Assembly: GCF_009730335.1 (NCBI RefSeq)
Contig: NZ_CP046315.1
Span: 1-64,000, forward strand
Length of the DNA: 64,000 nt
DNA from: Schaalia odontolytica
Lineage (GTDB): Bacteria > Actinomycetota > Actinomycetes > Actinomycetales > Actinomycetaceae
Direction: 5' to 3'
In this document: piece after piece, positions 8,145 through 15,150 of the stretch
How positions within the stretch are numbered: position 1 is the stretch's first letter
Layout: every line of letters starts with the position of its first letter
Position numbers and translations under genes: made by a program
The notes under the pieces: generated by a model
The model's input: only the letters and a program-made list of their open reading frames with translations
Told to the model about the DNA's origin: nothing
The model's database searches: none

Positions 8145-8222
8145 GACTCAAGCCTATCCCCACGCGTACAATGCGCGGGTACCCAACCAGGAGCCTCACG
8201 CCCCTCTCAGAGGAGGAAACCC

Positions 8223-9191
8223 ATGTCCGGTGGACTTGTCGCGCTGCTCGACGATATCGCGACCCTCGCAAAGGTCACGGCCTCGTCGATCGACGACGTC
8301 GCGGCGGGCGCCGTCAAGGCCTCCTCGAAGGCGGTGGGCGTCGTCATCGATGACACCGCGGTCACGCCCCAGTACGTGTCGGGCCTGAGTCCGGCACGCG
8401 AGCTGCCCATCATCGGCAAGATCGCGCGCGGTTCCCTCATCAACAAGCTGTTCATCATCCTGCCGATCGCGCTCCTACTGACGTGGCTGGCCCCGCAGGT
8501 CCTCCCATTCCTGCTGATCGTCGGCGGTGCATACCTGTGTTTCGAGGGCGGCGAGAAGGTCCTCGAGAAGCTCGGGTGGCTGCCCGGCCACCACGAGGAG
8601 CACGACGAGGGTGGCGCCAGCTCCGGAGAGGAATTCGAGAAGGGCATCGTCGCCTCCGCGACCCGCACCGACTTGATCCTCAGCGCCGAAATCATGCTCG
8701 TATCCATGGCCGGCCTGTCCAACGAAACCGGTGTCATGCGCGTCGCCGTCCTCATCGCGGTCGCGTTCTTCATGACGTTCTTCGTGTACGGCCTCGTCGC
8801 CCTACTCGTGAAGGCGGACGACTTCGGCCTCCACCTAGCCAAGGGCGCACTGGATCCCGAGGACAATCGCCCCGGCCCCGTCGACAACGTGGGCCGCACG
8901 ATCGTGCGCGTCATGCCGCACGTCTTCAACACGATCGGCGTCGTCGGCACGGTCGCGATGCTCTGGGTCGGCGGCCACCTGGTCATCGAAAACCTCGCCG
9001 AGGTCGGCGTGCCCGTCTTCCACCACATCCTCGAAGTCGCTGAGCACGCGGTTTCTTCTGCGGGTTCCTTCGTGACCTGGCTCGTCGAGACCCTCCTGTC
9101 CGGCATCTTCGGCGTCATCCTGGGTGCCGTCATCGCGTGGATCGTCGTCGGCGCTTCCGCACTCGTGCGTCGGGCGCGCACGAAGGTCTGA
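8223..9191 (+). CDS. DUF808 (YedI-like) membrane protein
   Basis: 322 residues. The opening SGGLVALLDDIATLAKVTAS and AGAVKASSKAVGVVIDDTAV are diagnostic of DUF808. Several membrane segments follow (IILPIALLLTWLAPQVLPFL; VAVLIAVAFFMTFFVYGLVA; a C-terminal one near IFGVILGAVIAWIVVGASAL). Function is unknown. A strong ribosome site (AGAGGAGG) precedes the ATG, and a possible -10 (TACAAT, 8167-8172) lies about 50 bp upstream. The gene ends at a hairpin terminator built from the dispersed 12-mer. Confidence 0.9.
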   Translation: MSGGLVALLDDIATLAKVTASSIDDVAAGAVKASSKAVGVVIDDTAVTPQYVSGLSPARELPIIGKIARGSLINKLFIILPIALLLTWLAPQVLPFLLIVGGAYLCFEGGEKVLEKLGWLPGHHEEHDEGGASSGEEFEKGIVASATRTDLILSAEIMLVSMAGLSNETGVMRVAVLIAVAFFMTFFVYGLVALLVKADDFGLHLAKGALDPEDNRPGPVDNVGRTIVRVMPHVFNTIGVVGTVAMLWVGGHLVIENLAEVGVPVFHHILEVAEHAVSSAGSFVTWLVETLLSGIFGVILGAVIAWIVVGASALVRRARTKV

Positions 9192-9205
9192 TCGTCTGTC
9201 GTTTC

Positions 9206-9247
9206 ACGAGGCCGGGGCGTGGTCGCGAGACCCAGCCCCAGCCTCGT
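9206..9247 (+). terminator. Hairpin terminator after the DUF808 gene
   Basis: ACGAGGC-CGGGGC from 9206 pairs with GCCCC-A-GCCTCGT ending at 9247, with one bulged base. The left arm is an exact copy of the dispersed 12-mer. Confidence 0.6.
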
Positions 9248-9353
9248 CGTTGATCGCACTGCGCGAAAGGTGACGCATAACCCCTACGCAAGGCGGGACT
9301 TAAGTACTACCCTTGGAGTCAACAGACAAACGACGACGCTCAGGAGGAGCATC

Positions 9354-10037
9354 ATGACCGTCTACACCCTGCCCGAACTTCCCTACGATTACGCCGCTCT
9401 CGAGCCCCACATCTCCGGCCGCATCATGGAGCTACACCACTCCAAGCACCACGCCAACTACGTGGCCGGCGCGAACGCCGCCCTCGAGAAGCTGGCCGCC
9501 GCCCGCGAGTCCGGCGACTTCGCCGCGATCAACCTGTGGGAGAAGAACCTGGCCTTCAACCTGGGCGGTCACACCAACCACTCCATCTTCTGGACCAACA
9601 TGACCGGCGAGGGTGCCTCGCGGCCCGAGGGTGAGCTCGGCGCCGCCATCGACGAGTTCTTCGGCTCCTTCGAGTCCTTCCAGGCACAGTTCGCCGCCGC
9701 CGCCCTGGGCCTGCAGGGCTCCGGCTGGGCCGTCCTCGCGTGGGACACCGTCGGCAAGCGCCTCGTGACCTACCAGATGACCGACCAGCAGGGCAACATC
9801 CCGGTCGCAACCGTTCCGCTGCTCATGATCGACATGTGGGAGCACGCCTTCTACCTGGATTACCTCAACGTCAAGGCCGACTACGTCAAGGCCTGGTGGA
9901 ACCTGGTGAACTGGGAGAACGTCGCCTCCCGTTTCCAGGCCGCCCGCCTGTCCTCCGGCCTGGTAAACGCCCACTCCGCGCTGACCGACCTGGGCGCCCA
10001 CGCGGTCGACACCGTCAAGGGCTGGTGGAAGAACTGA
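9354..10037 (+). CDS. sodA: Superoxide dismutase [Mn/Fe]
   Basis: 227 residues converting superoxide to oxygen and hydrogen peroxide. The start [20 protein letters not shown] is the family standard. Metal ligands are visible: His in [13 protein letters not shown], His in [10 protein letters not shown], and Asp and His in [11 protein letters not shown]. The ATG at 9354 follows a strong AGGAGGAG site; the longer frame from 9219 is rejected because it runs through the preceding terminator. The choice of manganese or iron cannot be settled by eye. The gene is monocistronic, with its own terminator at 10147. Confidence 0.97.
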   Translation: MTVYTLPELPYDYAALEPHISGRIMELHHSKHHANYVAGANAALEKLAAARESGDFAAINLWEKNLAFNLGGHTNHSIFWTNMTGEGASRPEGELGAAIDEFFGSFESFQAQFAAAALGLQGSGWAVLAWDTVGKRLVTYQMTDQQGNIPVATVPLLMIDMWEHAFYLDYLNVKADYVKAWWNLVNWENVASRFQAARLSSGLVNAHSALTDLGAHAVDTVKGWWKN

Positions 10038-10146
10038 GCGTTCGCGCCTGACGCGACCGCGGCCGTTGTCACCGAGCTGAGGCTCGGGCACTGACGGTCC
10101 AGCGCGGGCTTTCCGGCGCCTACGGCGCGGCCACCGCACGCAACGA

Positions 10147-10174
10147 GAGGCGGGATCCTTCGGGGTCCCGCCTC
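10147..10174 (+). terminator. Terminator after sodA
   Basis: GAGGCGGGA (10147-10155) and TCCCGCCTC (10166-10174) pair perfectly around a 10-nt loop. Confidence 0.65.
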
Positions 10175-10263
10175 CGTCGCATCACTGGAGATGCGACAGA
10201 CACCGGAAGGCCTGTGGGCCCTTCATGCCCCCACCTCTGTTGCTGTGAACGCATCCCGCGCAC

Positions 10264-10401
10264 GTTAACCCGATGACCTGCGCCTGGGCCCTCTCACCCG
10301 CACACTAACCCGATGAGATGCGCGTAGGCAGCCCCGCCCAGGCGCATGTTGAGGGGTTTACGTGCGCATCAACGGGTTAACGCGCATGTTCAGGAGCTTA
10401 C
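10264..10401. repeat. 20-bp phased inverted array, copy 2 (type A)
   Basis: Forward units at 10264-10283 (GTTAACCCGATGACCTGCGC), 10284-10303 (degenerate) and 10304-10323 (ACTAACCCGATGAGATGCGC). After an 18-bp centre come reverse units at 10342-10361, 10362-10381 (GTGCGCATCAACGGGTTAAC) and 10382-10401. The layout is therefore three plus three on a strict 20-bp register. It belongs to the same family as 5401-5500. Confidence 0.75.
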
Positions 10402-10434
10402 GTGCGAACAACACGCCACGACAGACACCATTGC

Positions 10435-10509
10435 GCCCAAAACGCAGACCACCTCGCCCACAACACCCCGTTTTGACCGGCTTTCGCCGAGGTGGTCTGC
10501 ACTTTGGGC
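10435..10509. repeat. 75-nt two-tier hairpin element
   Basis: The outer stem GCCCAAA/TTTGGGC (7 bp, perfect) encloses a 2-nt internal loop on each side and a perfect 13-bp inner stem (GCAGACCACCTCG at 10444-10456, complement at 10488-10500). The loop is 31 nt. The architecture matches the 77-nt G family although the sequence differs. Confidence 0.6.
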
Positions 10510-10548
10510 ACCACACCGACTCAAACCGCGGCCTCGCCACCACCAAAC

Positions 10549-10625
10549 GGGGGGAATTGCACTACATGAGGCTCCGACACGCCGACGACACGCCACCAAA
10601 GGGCTTCATGTCGTGCAAAACCCCC
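10549..10625 (-). repeat. 77-nt hairpin element, copy G4
   Basis: Read on the minus strand it begins GGGGGTTTTGCA and ends TGCAATTCCCCCC, with the conserved loop GGCGTGTCGTCGGCGTGTCG. The inner arms are GCACGACATGA and TCATGTAGTGC, different from the other copies but still complementary to each other with one mismatch. Exactly 77 nt, as in G1-G3. Confidence 0.7.
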
Positions 10626-10713
10626 ATCACGCCAGATTGACGCCCGTTACACAGAGCACAAATCCCGACGCCGCTTATGCGGCGAGCACGCAAGGACCAC
10701 ACCTGTGCCTATA

Positions 10714-10811
10714 CGGATAGGTTGTCCGGATGCGGATAGGTTACCAGCATACGGATAGGTTACTAAGCTATCCGCATGCTCATAACCTATCCATATCGCA
10801 ATAACCTATCC
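10714..10811. repeat. 19-bp phased 3+3 inverted array, copy 2 (type B)
   Basis: GGATAGG starts at 10714, 10733 and 10752 (19-bp steps). CTATCC ends at 10772, 10791 and 10811 (19 and 20 bp). Here the extended unit is ATRCGGATAGGTTA; at the first locus the flanks differ but the GGATAGG core and phase are kept. Nothing coding is seen between 10038 and 11100. Confidence 0.75.
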
Positions 10812-10959
10812 GCATACGCGGCCGGTTTCGCAGGTCTGGAAGGCAGACATACACGGCACGACCTGCCCTTCAGTACCGGTGGAGGGTTTCGGAGCCTGGC
10901 CGCACAACAAGCCGACACACCAAACCACACATCAGCACACCAGGTCCCACAGGTGTGGA

Positions 10960-11026
10960 GGGTGCCGGAGAGTCCAGAGGGCCAGGCTGCGGTGCCCGTG
11001 GGCGGCGGCCGAGGCCTCCGGCACCC
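10960..11026. repeat. Hairpin containing a half-copy of the H element
   Basis: GGGTGCCGGAG (10960-10970) pairs perfectly with CTCCGGCACCC (11016-11026). The loop holds the left arm of the H element (GGTGCCCGTGGGCGGCGG, from 10991), and the upstream flank GGTGTGGAGGGTGCCGGAG recurs at 58787 before a full H element. It looks like a truncated copy beside tRNA-Ser. Confidence 0.5.
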
Positions 11027-11070
11027 GGAACACCAGCGGCAGCACAACACGTCACGTAGGCATAACAAAA

Positions 11071-11097
11071 CCGCCCAGCCCCAATGGGGCCGGGCGG
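11071..11097 (-). terminator. Terminator of tRNA-Ser(CGA)
   Basis: CCGCCC-AGCCCC (11071-11082) pairs with GGGGCCGGGCGG (11086-11097) around AAT. On the minus strand the stem is followed by TTTTGTT, a classical intrinsic terminator. Confidence 0.8.
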
Positions 11098-11103
11098 CAG
11101 TGG

Positions 11104-11190
11104 CGGTAGCGCTGGGATTTGAACCCAGGGTGGCTGTGACACCACACAGCATTTCGAGTGCTGCACCTTCGGCCGCTCGGACACGCTACC
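11104..11190 (-). tRNA. tRNA-Ser(CGA)
   Basis: Class II tRNA with a long variable arm. The acceptor stem GGTAGCG/CGCTACC, the anticodon loop CTCGAAA (anticodon CGA) and the T-loop GGTTCAAATCC are visible on the minus strand. CCA is encoded (11101-11103). It decodes UCG. Confidence 0.95.
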
Positions 11191-11371
11191 CTACCCGGAT
11201 ACGCTACCACGCCCTCCCCTGCGCACGCAAATCGACCGGGCGGGCTAGGAGCAGGGCCACAACCCCGAAGGTTCACACGGCACACGCAAAACGAGCACGA
11301 CCTCGACATTTAGAACGGTTGAAAACGAGATTAAGTAACCGCATACCATTCACGCCCGCTCATAAATGCAC

Positions 11372-11386
11372 TACTCTTGCAGAGTA
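11372..11386 (+). promoter_or_regulatory. Palindrome in the OPT promoter region
   Basis: TACTCT-TGC-AGAGTA is a perfect 6-3-6 inverted repeat, 29 bp before the OPT start. It is a candidate operator; the regulator is unknown. Confidence 0.35.
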
Positions 11387-11414
11387 TCTATTCAAGGCAG
11401 CGAAAGGATTTTTC

Positions 11415-13415
11415 GTGTCTGCGCCAAACGCGACGAAGCAAACGTCGCTCAAAGAACTGACCCTCCGCGGCATCATCCTCGGCGGAATTATTACGCTGCT
11501 GTTCACGGCCGCGAACGTCTACCTGGGTCTGAAGGTCGGCCTGACGTTTGCGACGTCAATCCCAGCAGCCGTCATCTCGATGGCGGTTCTGCGCTTCTGG
11601 GGCGACCACACGGTCCAGGAGAACAACATCGTCCAGACCATCGCTTCGGCGGCCGGCACGCTGTCGGCGGTCATCTTCGTTCTCCCCGGCCTCGTGATTG
11701 TCGGCTGGTGGAGCGGCTTCCCTTACTGGGAGACCATGTTCGTGTGTGCGGTCGGCGGTGCGCTGGGCGTCATGTACTCGATCCCCCTGCGCCGCGCGCT
11801 CGTGACCGGCTCGGACCTGCCCTACCCGGAGGGCGTGGCAGGCGCTGAGATTCTGAAGGTCGGCGACGCCCAGGATGCGGGCGAGGACAACAAGCGTGGC
11901 CTCCTGGCCATCACGTGGGGCGCCCTGGCCTCGGCCGCGATGGCGCTTCTGGGCTACATGAAGGTCGTGGCCTCCGAGGTTGGCACGGCCTTCAAGTTCG
12001 GCTCGACGGGCACGATGATCTCCACCTCTCTGTCCCTCGCTCTGATCGGCGTGGGCCACCTGGTCGGCATGACGGTCGGCATCGCGATGCTGATCGGCAT
12101 GGTCACCTCCTACGGTGTCCTGCTGCCCCTGTACGCGAACGGCCAGCTGGACGGCGCGGATGATCTGACCTCGGCCCTGTCCACGGTCTTCAAGTCGGAC
12201 GTGCGCTTCATCGGCGCGGGCGTCATGGCGGTCGCCGCTATCTGGACGCTCATCAAGATCATGGGTCCGATCGCCCGCGGAATGTCCGAGTCGCTGCGCG
12301 CCTCGCGCGGCGCAAAGGAAGAGGGCGCTCAGATCGACCGCACCGAGCAGGATATCCCCGGCAAGTGGGTCATCGTCTCCATCTTCGTGGCCATGATTCC
12401 GATCGCTGGCCTGCTGTGGTGGTTCATGCGCGGCACGCAGATCGAGCACAACACGGCTGTTCTGATCGCCATTTCGGTGCTCTTCATTCTGCTCGCCGGC
12501 CTGCTGGTCGCGGCGGTCTGCGGTTACATGGCCGGCCTCATCGGCTCGTCGAATTCGCCGGTTTCCGGCGTCGGCCTGCTGGTTGTCGTCATCACGGCGG
12601 TCGTCATCCTGGCGGTGCACGGCCGCGGCTCGACCACGGAAGAGAACACGGCGCTCATCGCCTACACGCTGTTCACCTCGGCTATCGTCTTCTGTATTGC
12701 GACGATCGCGAACGATAACCTGCAGGACCTCAAGACGGGCCAGCTGGTGGGCGCGACCCCGTGGAAGCAGCAGGTCGCCCTGATCATCGGCGTCGTCTTC
12801 GGCGCGCTGATCATTCCCCCGGTCCTGGAGCTCATGCAGAACTCTTTCGGCTTCCAGGGTGCTCCCGGCGCCGGCCCCGACGCGCTGGCGGCCCCGCAGG
12901 CCTCGCTGATTTCCTCGCTCGCCAAGGGCGTGCTCGGCGGCGGCATCGACTGGAAGCTCCTGGGTATCGGCGCTGCGATCGGCGTTGTCGTCATCATCAT
13001 TGACGAGGTTCTGCGCCCCGCGTCGAAGGGCAAGCTCGCCCTGCCTCCGCTGGCGGTCGGCATGGGCATTTACCTGCCCGCTTCGCTGACGGTCCTGATC
13101 CCGATCGGAGCGTTCATCGGCTTCCTGTACAACAGGTGGGCTGACAAGCAGGCGGACGTGGAGCGCGCGAAGCGCTTCGGCACGCTGGCTGCGACCGGCC
13201 TGATCGTCGGCGAGTCCCTGTTCGGCGTCGTCTACGCGGGCATCGCGGGCGCGACGGGCTCGGAGTCGCCGCTGGCGCTGCCGTTCATCGGCGATGGCTT
13301 CACCCCCGTTGCGAACGTGCTGGGCCTGGTGTTCTTCGCGGGCGCGACGTGGCTGCTCTACGGCTTCGCCCGTAAGATCACGCGCAACTCGGATCGCGAG
13401 TCCGCCGCAAAGTAA
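11415..13415 (+). CDS. OPT family oligopeptide transporter
   Basis: About 666 residues with some 14-16 membrane segments. The opening KELTLRGIILGGIITLLFTA and NVYLGLKVGLTFATSIPAAV, then LPYPEGVAGAEILKVG, are OPT hallmarks. OPT proteins import peptides or metal chelates by proton symport; substrate is not predictable here. The GTG at 11415 follows GAAAGG; the longer frame from 10776 runs through the tRNA and repeats and is rejected. The gene stands alone, and its terminator hairpin is split by an IS element. Confidence 0.93.
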   Translation: MSAPNATKQTSLKELTLRGIILGGIITLLFTAANVYLGLKVGLTFATSIPAAVISMAVLRFWGDHTVQENNIVQTIASAAGTLSAVIFVLPGLVIVGWWSGFPYWETMFVCAVGGALGVMYSIPLRRALVTGSDLPYPEGVAGAEILKVGDAQDAGEDNKRGLLAITWGALASAAMALLGYMKVVASEVGTAFKFGSTGTMISTSLSLALIGVGHLVGMTVGIAMLIGMVTSYGVLLPLYANGQLDGADDLTSALSTVFKSDVRFIGAGVMAVAAIWTLIKIMGPIARGMSESLRASRGAKEEGAQIDRTEQDIPGKWVIVSIFVAMIPIAGLLWWFMRGTQIEHNTAVLIAISVLFILLAGLLVAAVCGYMAGLIGSSNSPVSGVGLLVVVITAVVILAVHGRGSTTEENTALIAYTLFTSAIVFCIATIANDNLQDLKTGQLVGATPWKQQVALIIGVVFGALIIPPVLELMQNSFGFQGAPGAGPDALAAPQASLISSLAKGVLGGGIDWKLLGIGAAIGVVVIIIDEVLRPASKGKLALPPLAVGMGIYLPASLTVLIPIGAFIGFLYNRWADKQADVERAKRFGTLAATGLIVGESLFGVVYAGIAGATGSESPLALPFIGDGFTPVANVLGLVFFAGATWLLYGFARKITRNSDRESAAK

Positions 13416-13451
13416 GCACGCAGTAAGCGCAGGGGTTCCCTCGCTACGCAT

Positions 13452-13469
13452 CACCCCCGGCCTCGTTCC
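13452..13469 (+). terminator. Left arm of an IS-split terminator
   Basis: CACCCCCGGCCTCGTTCC here matches the reverse complement of 14954-14970 (GGGACGAGGCCGGGGTG), which lies on the other side of the IS element. Removing the IS and one TTT copy restores a hairpin of about 16 bp with a short T-rich loop, the natural terminator of the OPT gene. Confidence 0.65.
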
Positions 13470-13532
13470 TTTTTGAACTGCCTCCCGTTTCTTGGACATC
13501 GAAATTGAAGTCCGGGGAATGGGAGGCTTTTC

Positions 13533-14045
13533 ATGTCTGTGGATCTGCGGTTGAGGCATGATCGTTTGCTTCGGGAGCAGGCGGTGTCGATGTTTGAGAG
13601 GGGTTGTGGCTATGCTTTGACCGCCGGGAGGCTTGGTGTGTGTGCCGAGACTGTGAGAGAGTGGCAGAAGACATACCGCGCAATTGGGAGGAGCGGACTT
13701 TTGGCCATGGGAGTGAAGTACGCCAGATACGACTATGAGACCAAGGTCGCCGCAGCGAGGGCCGTGGTAGACGGCGGGATGAGTAAGCCTGAGGCGATGG
13801 TGCGCTTCGGTATTGCGAGCGCGACACCGTTGAAGCAGTGGTGCAGGCTGTACCGCGAGGGCGGCGCGCAGGCCCTTAAGCCTAAGCCCAAGGGCAGGCC
13901 GAAGGGGTCGGTGCGGGCGGTGCCACCAACGCGTGAGGAGGAACTCCAAGAGCGCGTGCGTAAGCTTGAGGCGCAGGTGGCGTACCTAAAAAAATCGATT
14001 GCCCTGAAGGCGCAGAGGCGCTCCCAAACCGGGACAAAGCCCTAG
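13533..14045 (+). CDS. IS3-family transposase OrfA
   Basis: 170 residues with helix-turn-helix DNA-binding domains (SMFERGCGYALTAGRLGVCA; AMVRFGIASATPLKQWCRLY) and a C-terminal leucine-zipper-like helix (EELQERVRKLEAQVAYLKKS). It binds the IS ends. Seven adenines at 13988-13994 form a -1 slippery site; the -1 frame is open from there into OrfB, so the active OrfAB fusion would be made by programmed frameshifting. The OrfA stop overlaps the OrfB GTG by one base. Confidence 0.9.
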   Translation: MSVDLRLRHDRLLREQAVSMFERGCGYALTAGRLGVCAETVREWQKTYRAIGRSGLLAMGVKYARYDYETKVAAARAVVDGGMSKPEAMVRFGIASATPLKQWCRLYREGGAQALKPKPKGRPKGSVRAVPPTREEELQERVRKLEAQVAYLKKSIALKAQRRSQTGTKP

Positions 14046-14905
14046 TGGTTGCCGAGCTTTCAGGGCATGGACACAGGGTGTGTGATCTCCTCGAGGTGGC
14101 AGGCCTTGCCAGGTCGAGCTACTACTACGCGCTGACTCACCCCCAGCAGCCAACCAGAGCGCAGCTACGTCCCAAGGTCGCCCAGATCTTTTCACGCACC
14201 CCCAACGGGTGCGGTCACAGGCAGATAGCCATGTGCCTGCGCGCTGAGGAAGGGGAGCGCATCGCCGACAAGACGGTCTTGAAGATGATGCGCGAGATGG
14301 GTCTGCGCTGCGGCATACGCCGCGAGAGGGCCTACCACAGGTACAACTCCTACAAGGGGGACGTGGGACACAGCTTCGACAACATCATCGGCCGCGACTT
14401 CAAGGCCGATGGCCCCTGGCAGAAACTGGGTACCGACGTCACCGAGTTCAAGCTCTCCTTCGGCAAGGCCTACCTCGCTCCGGTCTACGACTTTGCCAGC
14501 AAAGAGATCGTCGCGCACTCCATTTCGATGTGCCCCAACCTCGCCCAGCAACAAGAGATGCTCCAGATACTCATGGACGCCAAACCAGCAGGGGCCGAAC
14601 CGATCTTGCACTCGGACATGGGATGGCAATACCAGCACGAAACCTACATCAGCACGCTCGCCGATAACGGTTTCATCCAGAGCATGTCACGCAAAGGCAA
14701 CTGCATCGACAATGGCGCCACCGAGCAGGTCTTCGGACACCTCAAGGACGAATTCTTCCGCGGCCAGGACTGGCAGACCTTCGAGAGCTTCAAAGCCGAC
14801 CTCGACGCCTACATCACGCACTGGAACACAACAAGACGCCAAGTAAAGCTCAAGGGCCTGACCCCGGCAGAATACCGGGATCAGGCCCTACAGGAAGCCG
14901 CATAA
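14045..14905 (+). CDS. IS3-family transposase OrfB (DDE integrase)
   Basis: 286 residues with an HTH_21-like N-terminus (NGCGHRQIAMCLRAEEGERI) and an rve catalytic core. The DDE residues are visible in GTDVTEFKLS, LHSDMGWQYQH and NGATEQVFGHLKDEF. The GTG at 14045 is the frame start if translated alone, but OrfB is normally expressed as the OrfAB fusion through the A7 slip. No damage is seen. Confidence 0.93.
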   Translation: MVAELSGHGHRVCDLLEVAGLARSSYYYALTHPQQPTRAQLRPKVAQIFSRTPNGCGHRQIAMCLRAEEGERIADKTVLKMMREMGLRCGIRRERAYHRYNSYKGDVGHSFDNIIGRDFKADGPWQKLGTDVTEFKLSFGKAYLAPVYDFASKEIVAHSISMCPNLAQQQEMLQILMDAKPAGAEPILHSDMGWQYQHETYISTLADNGFIQSMSRKGNCIDNGATEQVFGHLKDEFFRGQDWQTFESFKADLDAYITHWNTTRRQVKLKGLTPAEYRDQALQEAA

Positions 14906-15097
14906 CGGCTACCATTTAAAGCGTCCAAGTTTCGGGGCGCAGTTCATTTCTCAGGGACGAGGCCGGGGTGCCTTATACGCACACGGCCCCACGGGGAGCG
15001 GCTTTTTGCCCACGCGCAGGAACAAAAGTCCCACAATGTGGTCCACGTCCCGTTTGCCACCCACACTTATTGCGTATATCAAGGCACATTTACCTGC

Positions 15098-15110
15098 ATT
15101 TCAGTGAAAT
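15098..15110 (+). promoter_or_regulatory. Palindrome upstream of the GH2 gene
   Basis: ATTTCA-G-TGAAAT is a perfect 6-1-6 palindrome in an AT-rich stretch 40 bp before the GH2 ATG. The rest of 14971-15150 shows no gene. It may be an operator for a sugar regulator. Confidence 0.3.
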
Positions 15111-15150
15111 TGCCATTTCATGACTAAAAATTAAATGGTACTTTTATTAC

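Larger units (their letters stand above)
13474..14946 (+). mobile_element. IS3-family insertion sequence, complete
   Basis: 1473 bp with TG...CA ends. The terminal inverted repeats are TGAACTGCCTCCCGTTTCTT... on the left and, read inward on the right, TGAACTGCGCCCCGAAACTT..., both continuing GGAC. The flanking bases are TTT on each side (13471-13473 and 14947-14949), a 3-bp target duplication. Two overlapping reading frames have a slippery A7 between them. All parts appear intact, so it may be active and recent. Confidence 0.93.

Noticed and set aside
10714-10811. Replication iterons or an origin
   Set aside because: No DnaA boxes, rep gene or AT-rich unwinding region are seen beside either array.
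10776-11414. N-terminal extension of the OPT transporter
   Set aside because: It would translate through repeats and the tRNA-Ser region; the GTG at 11415 has a ribosome site and the family N-terminus.
11556-13949. 797-codon minus-strand frame across OPT and the IS start
   Set aside because: It crosses an IS boundary and two real genes, so it cannot be a native gene.
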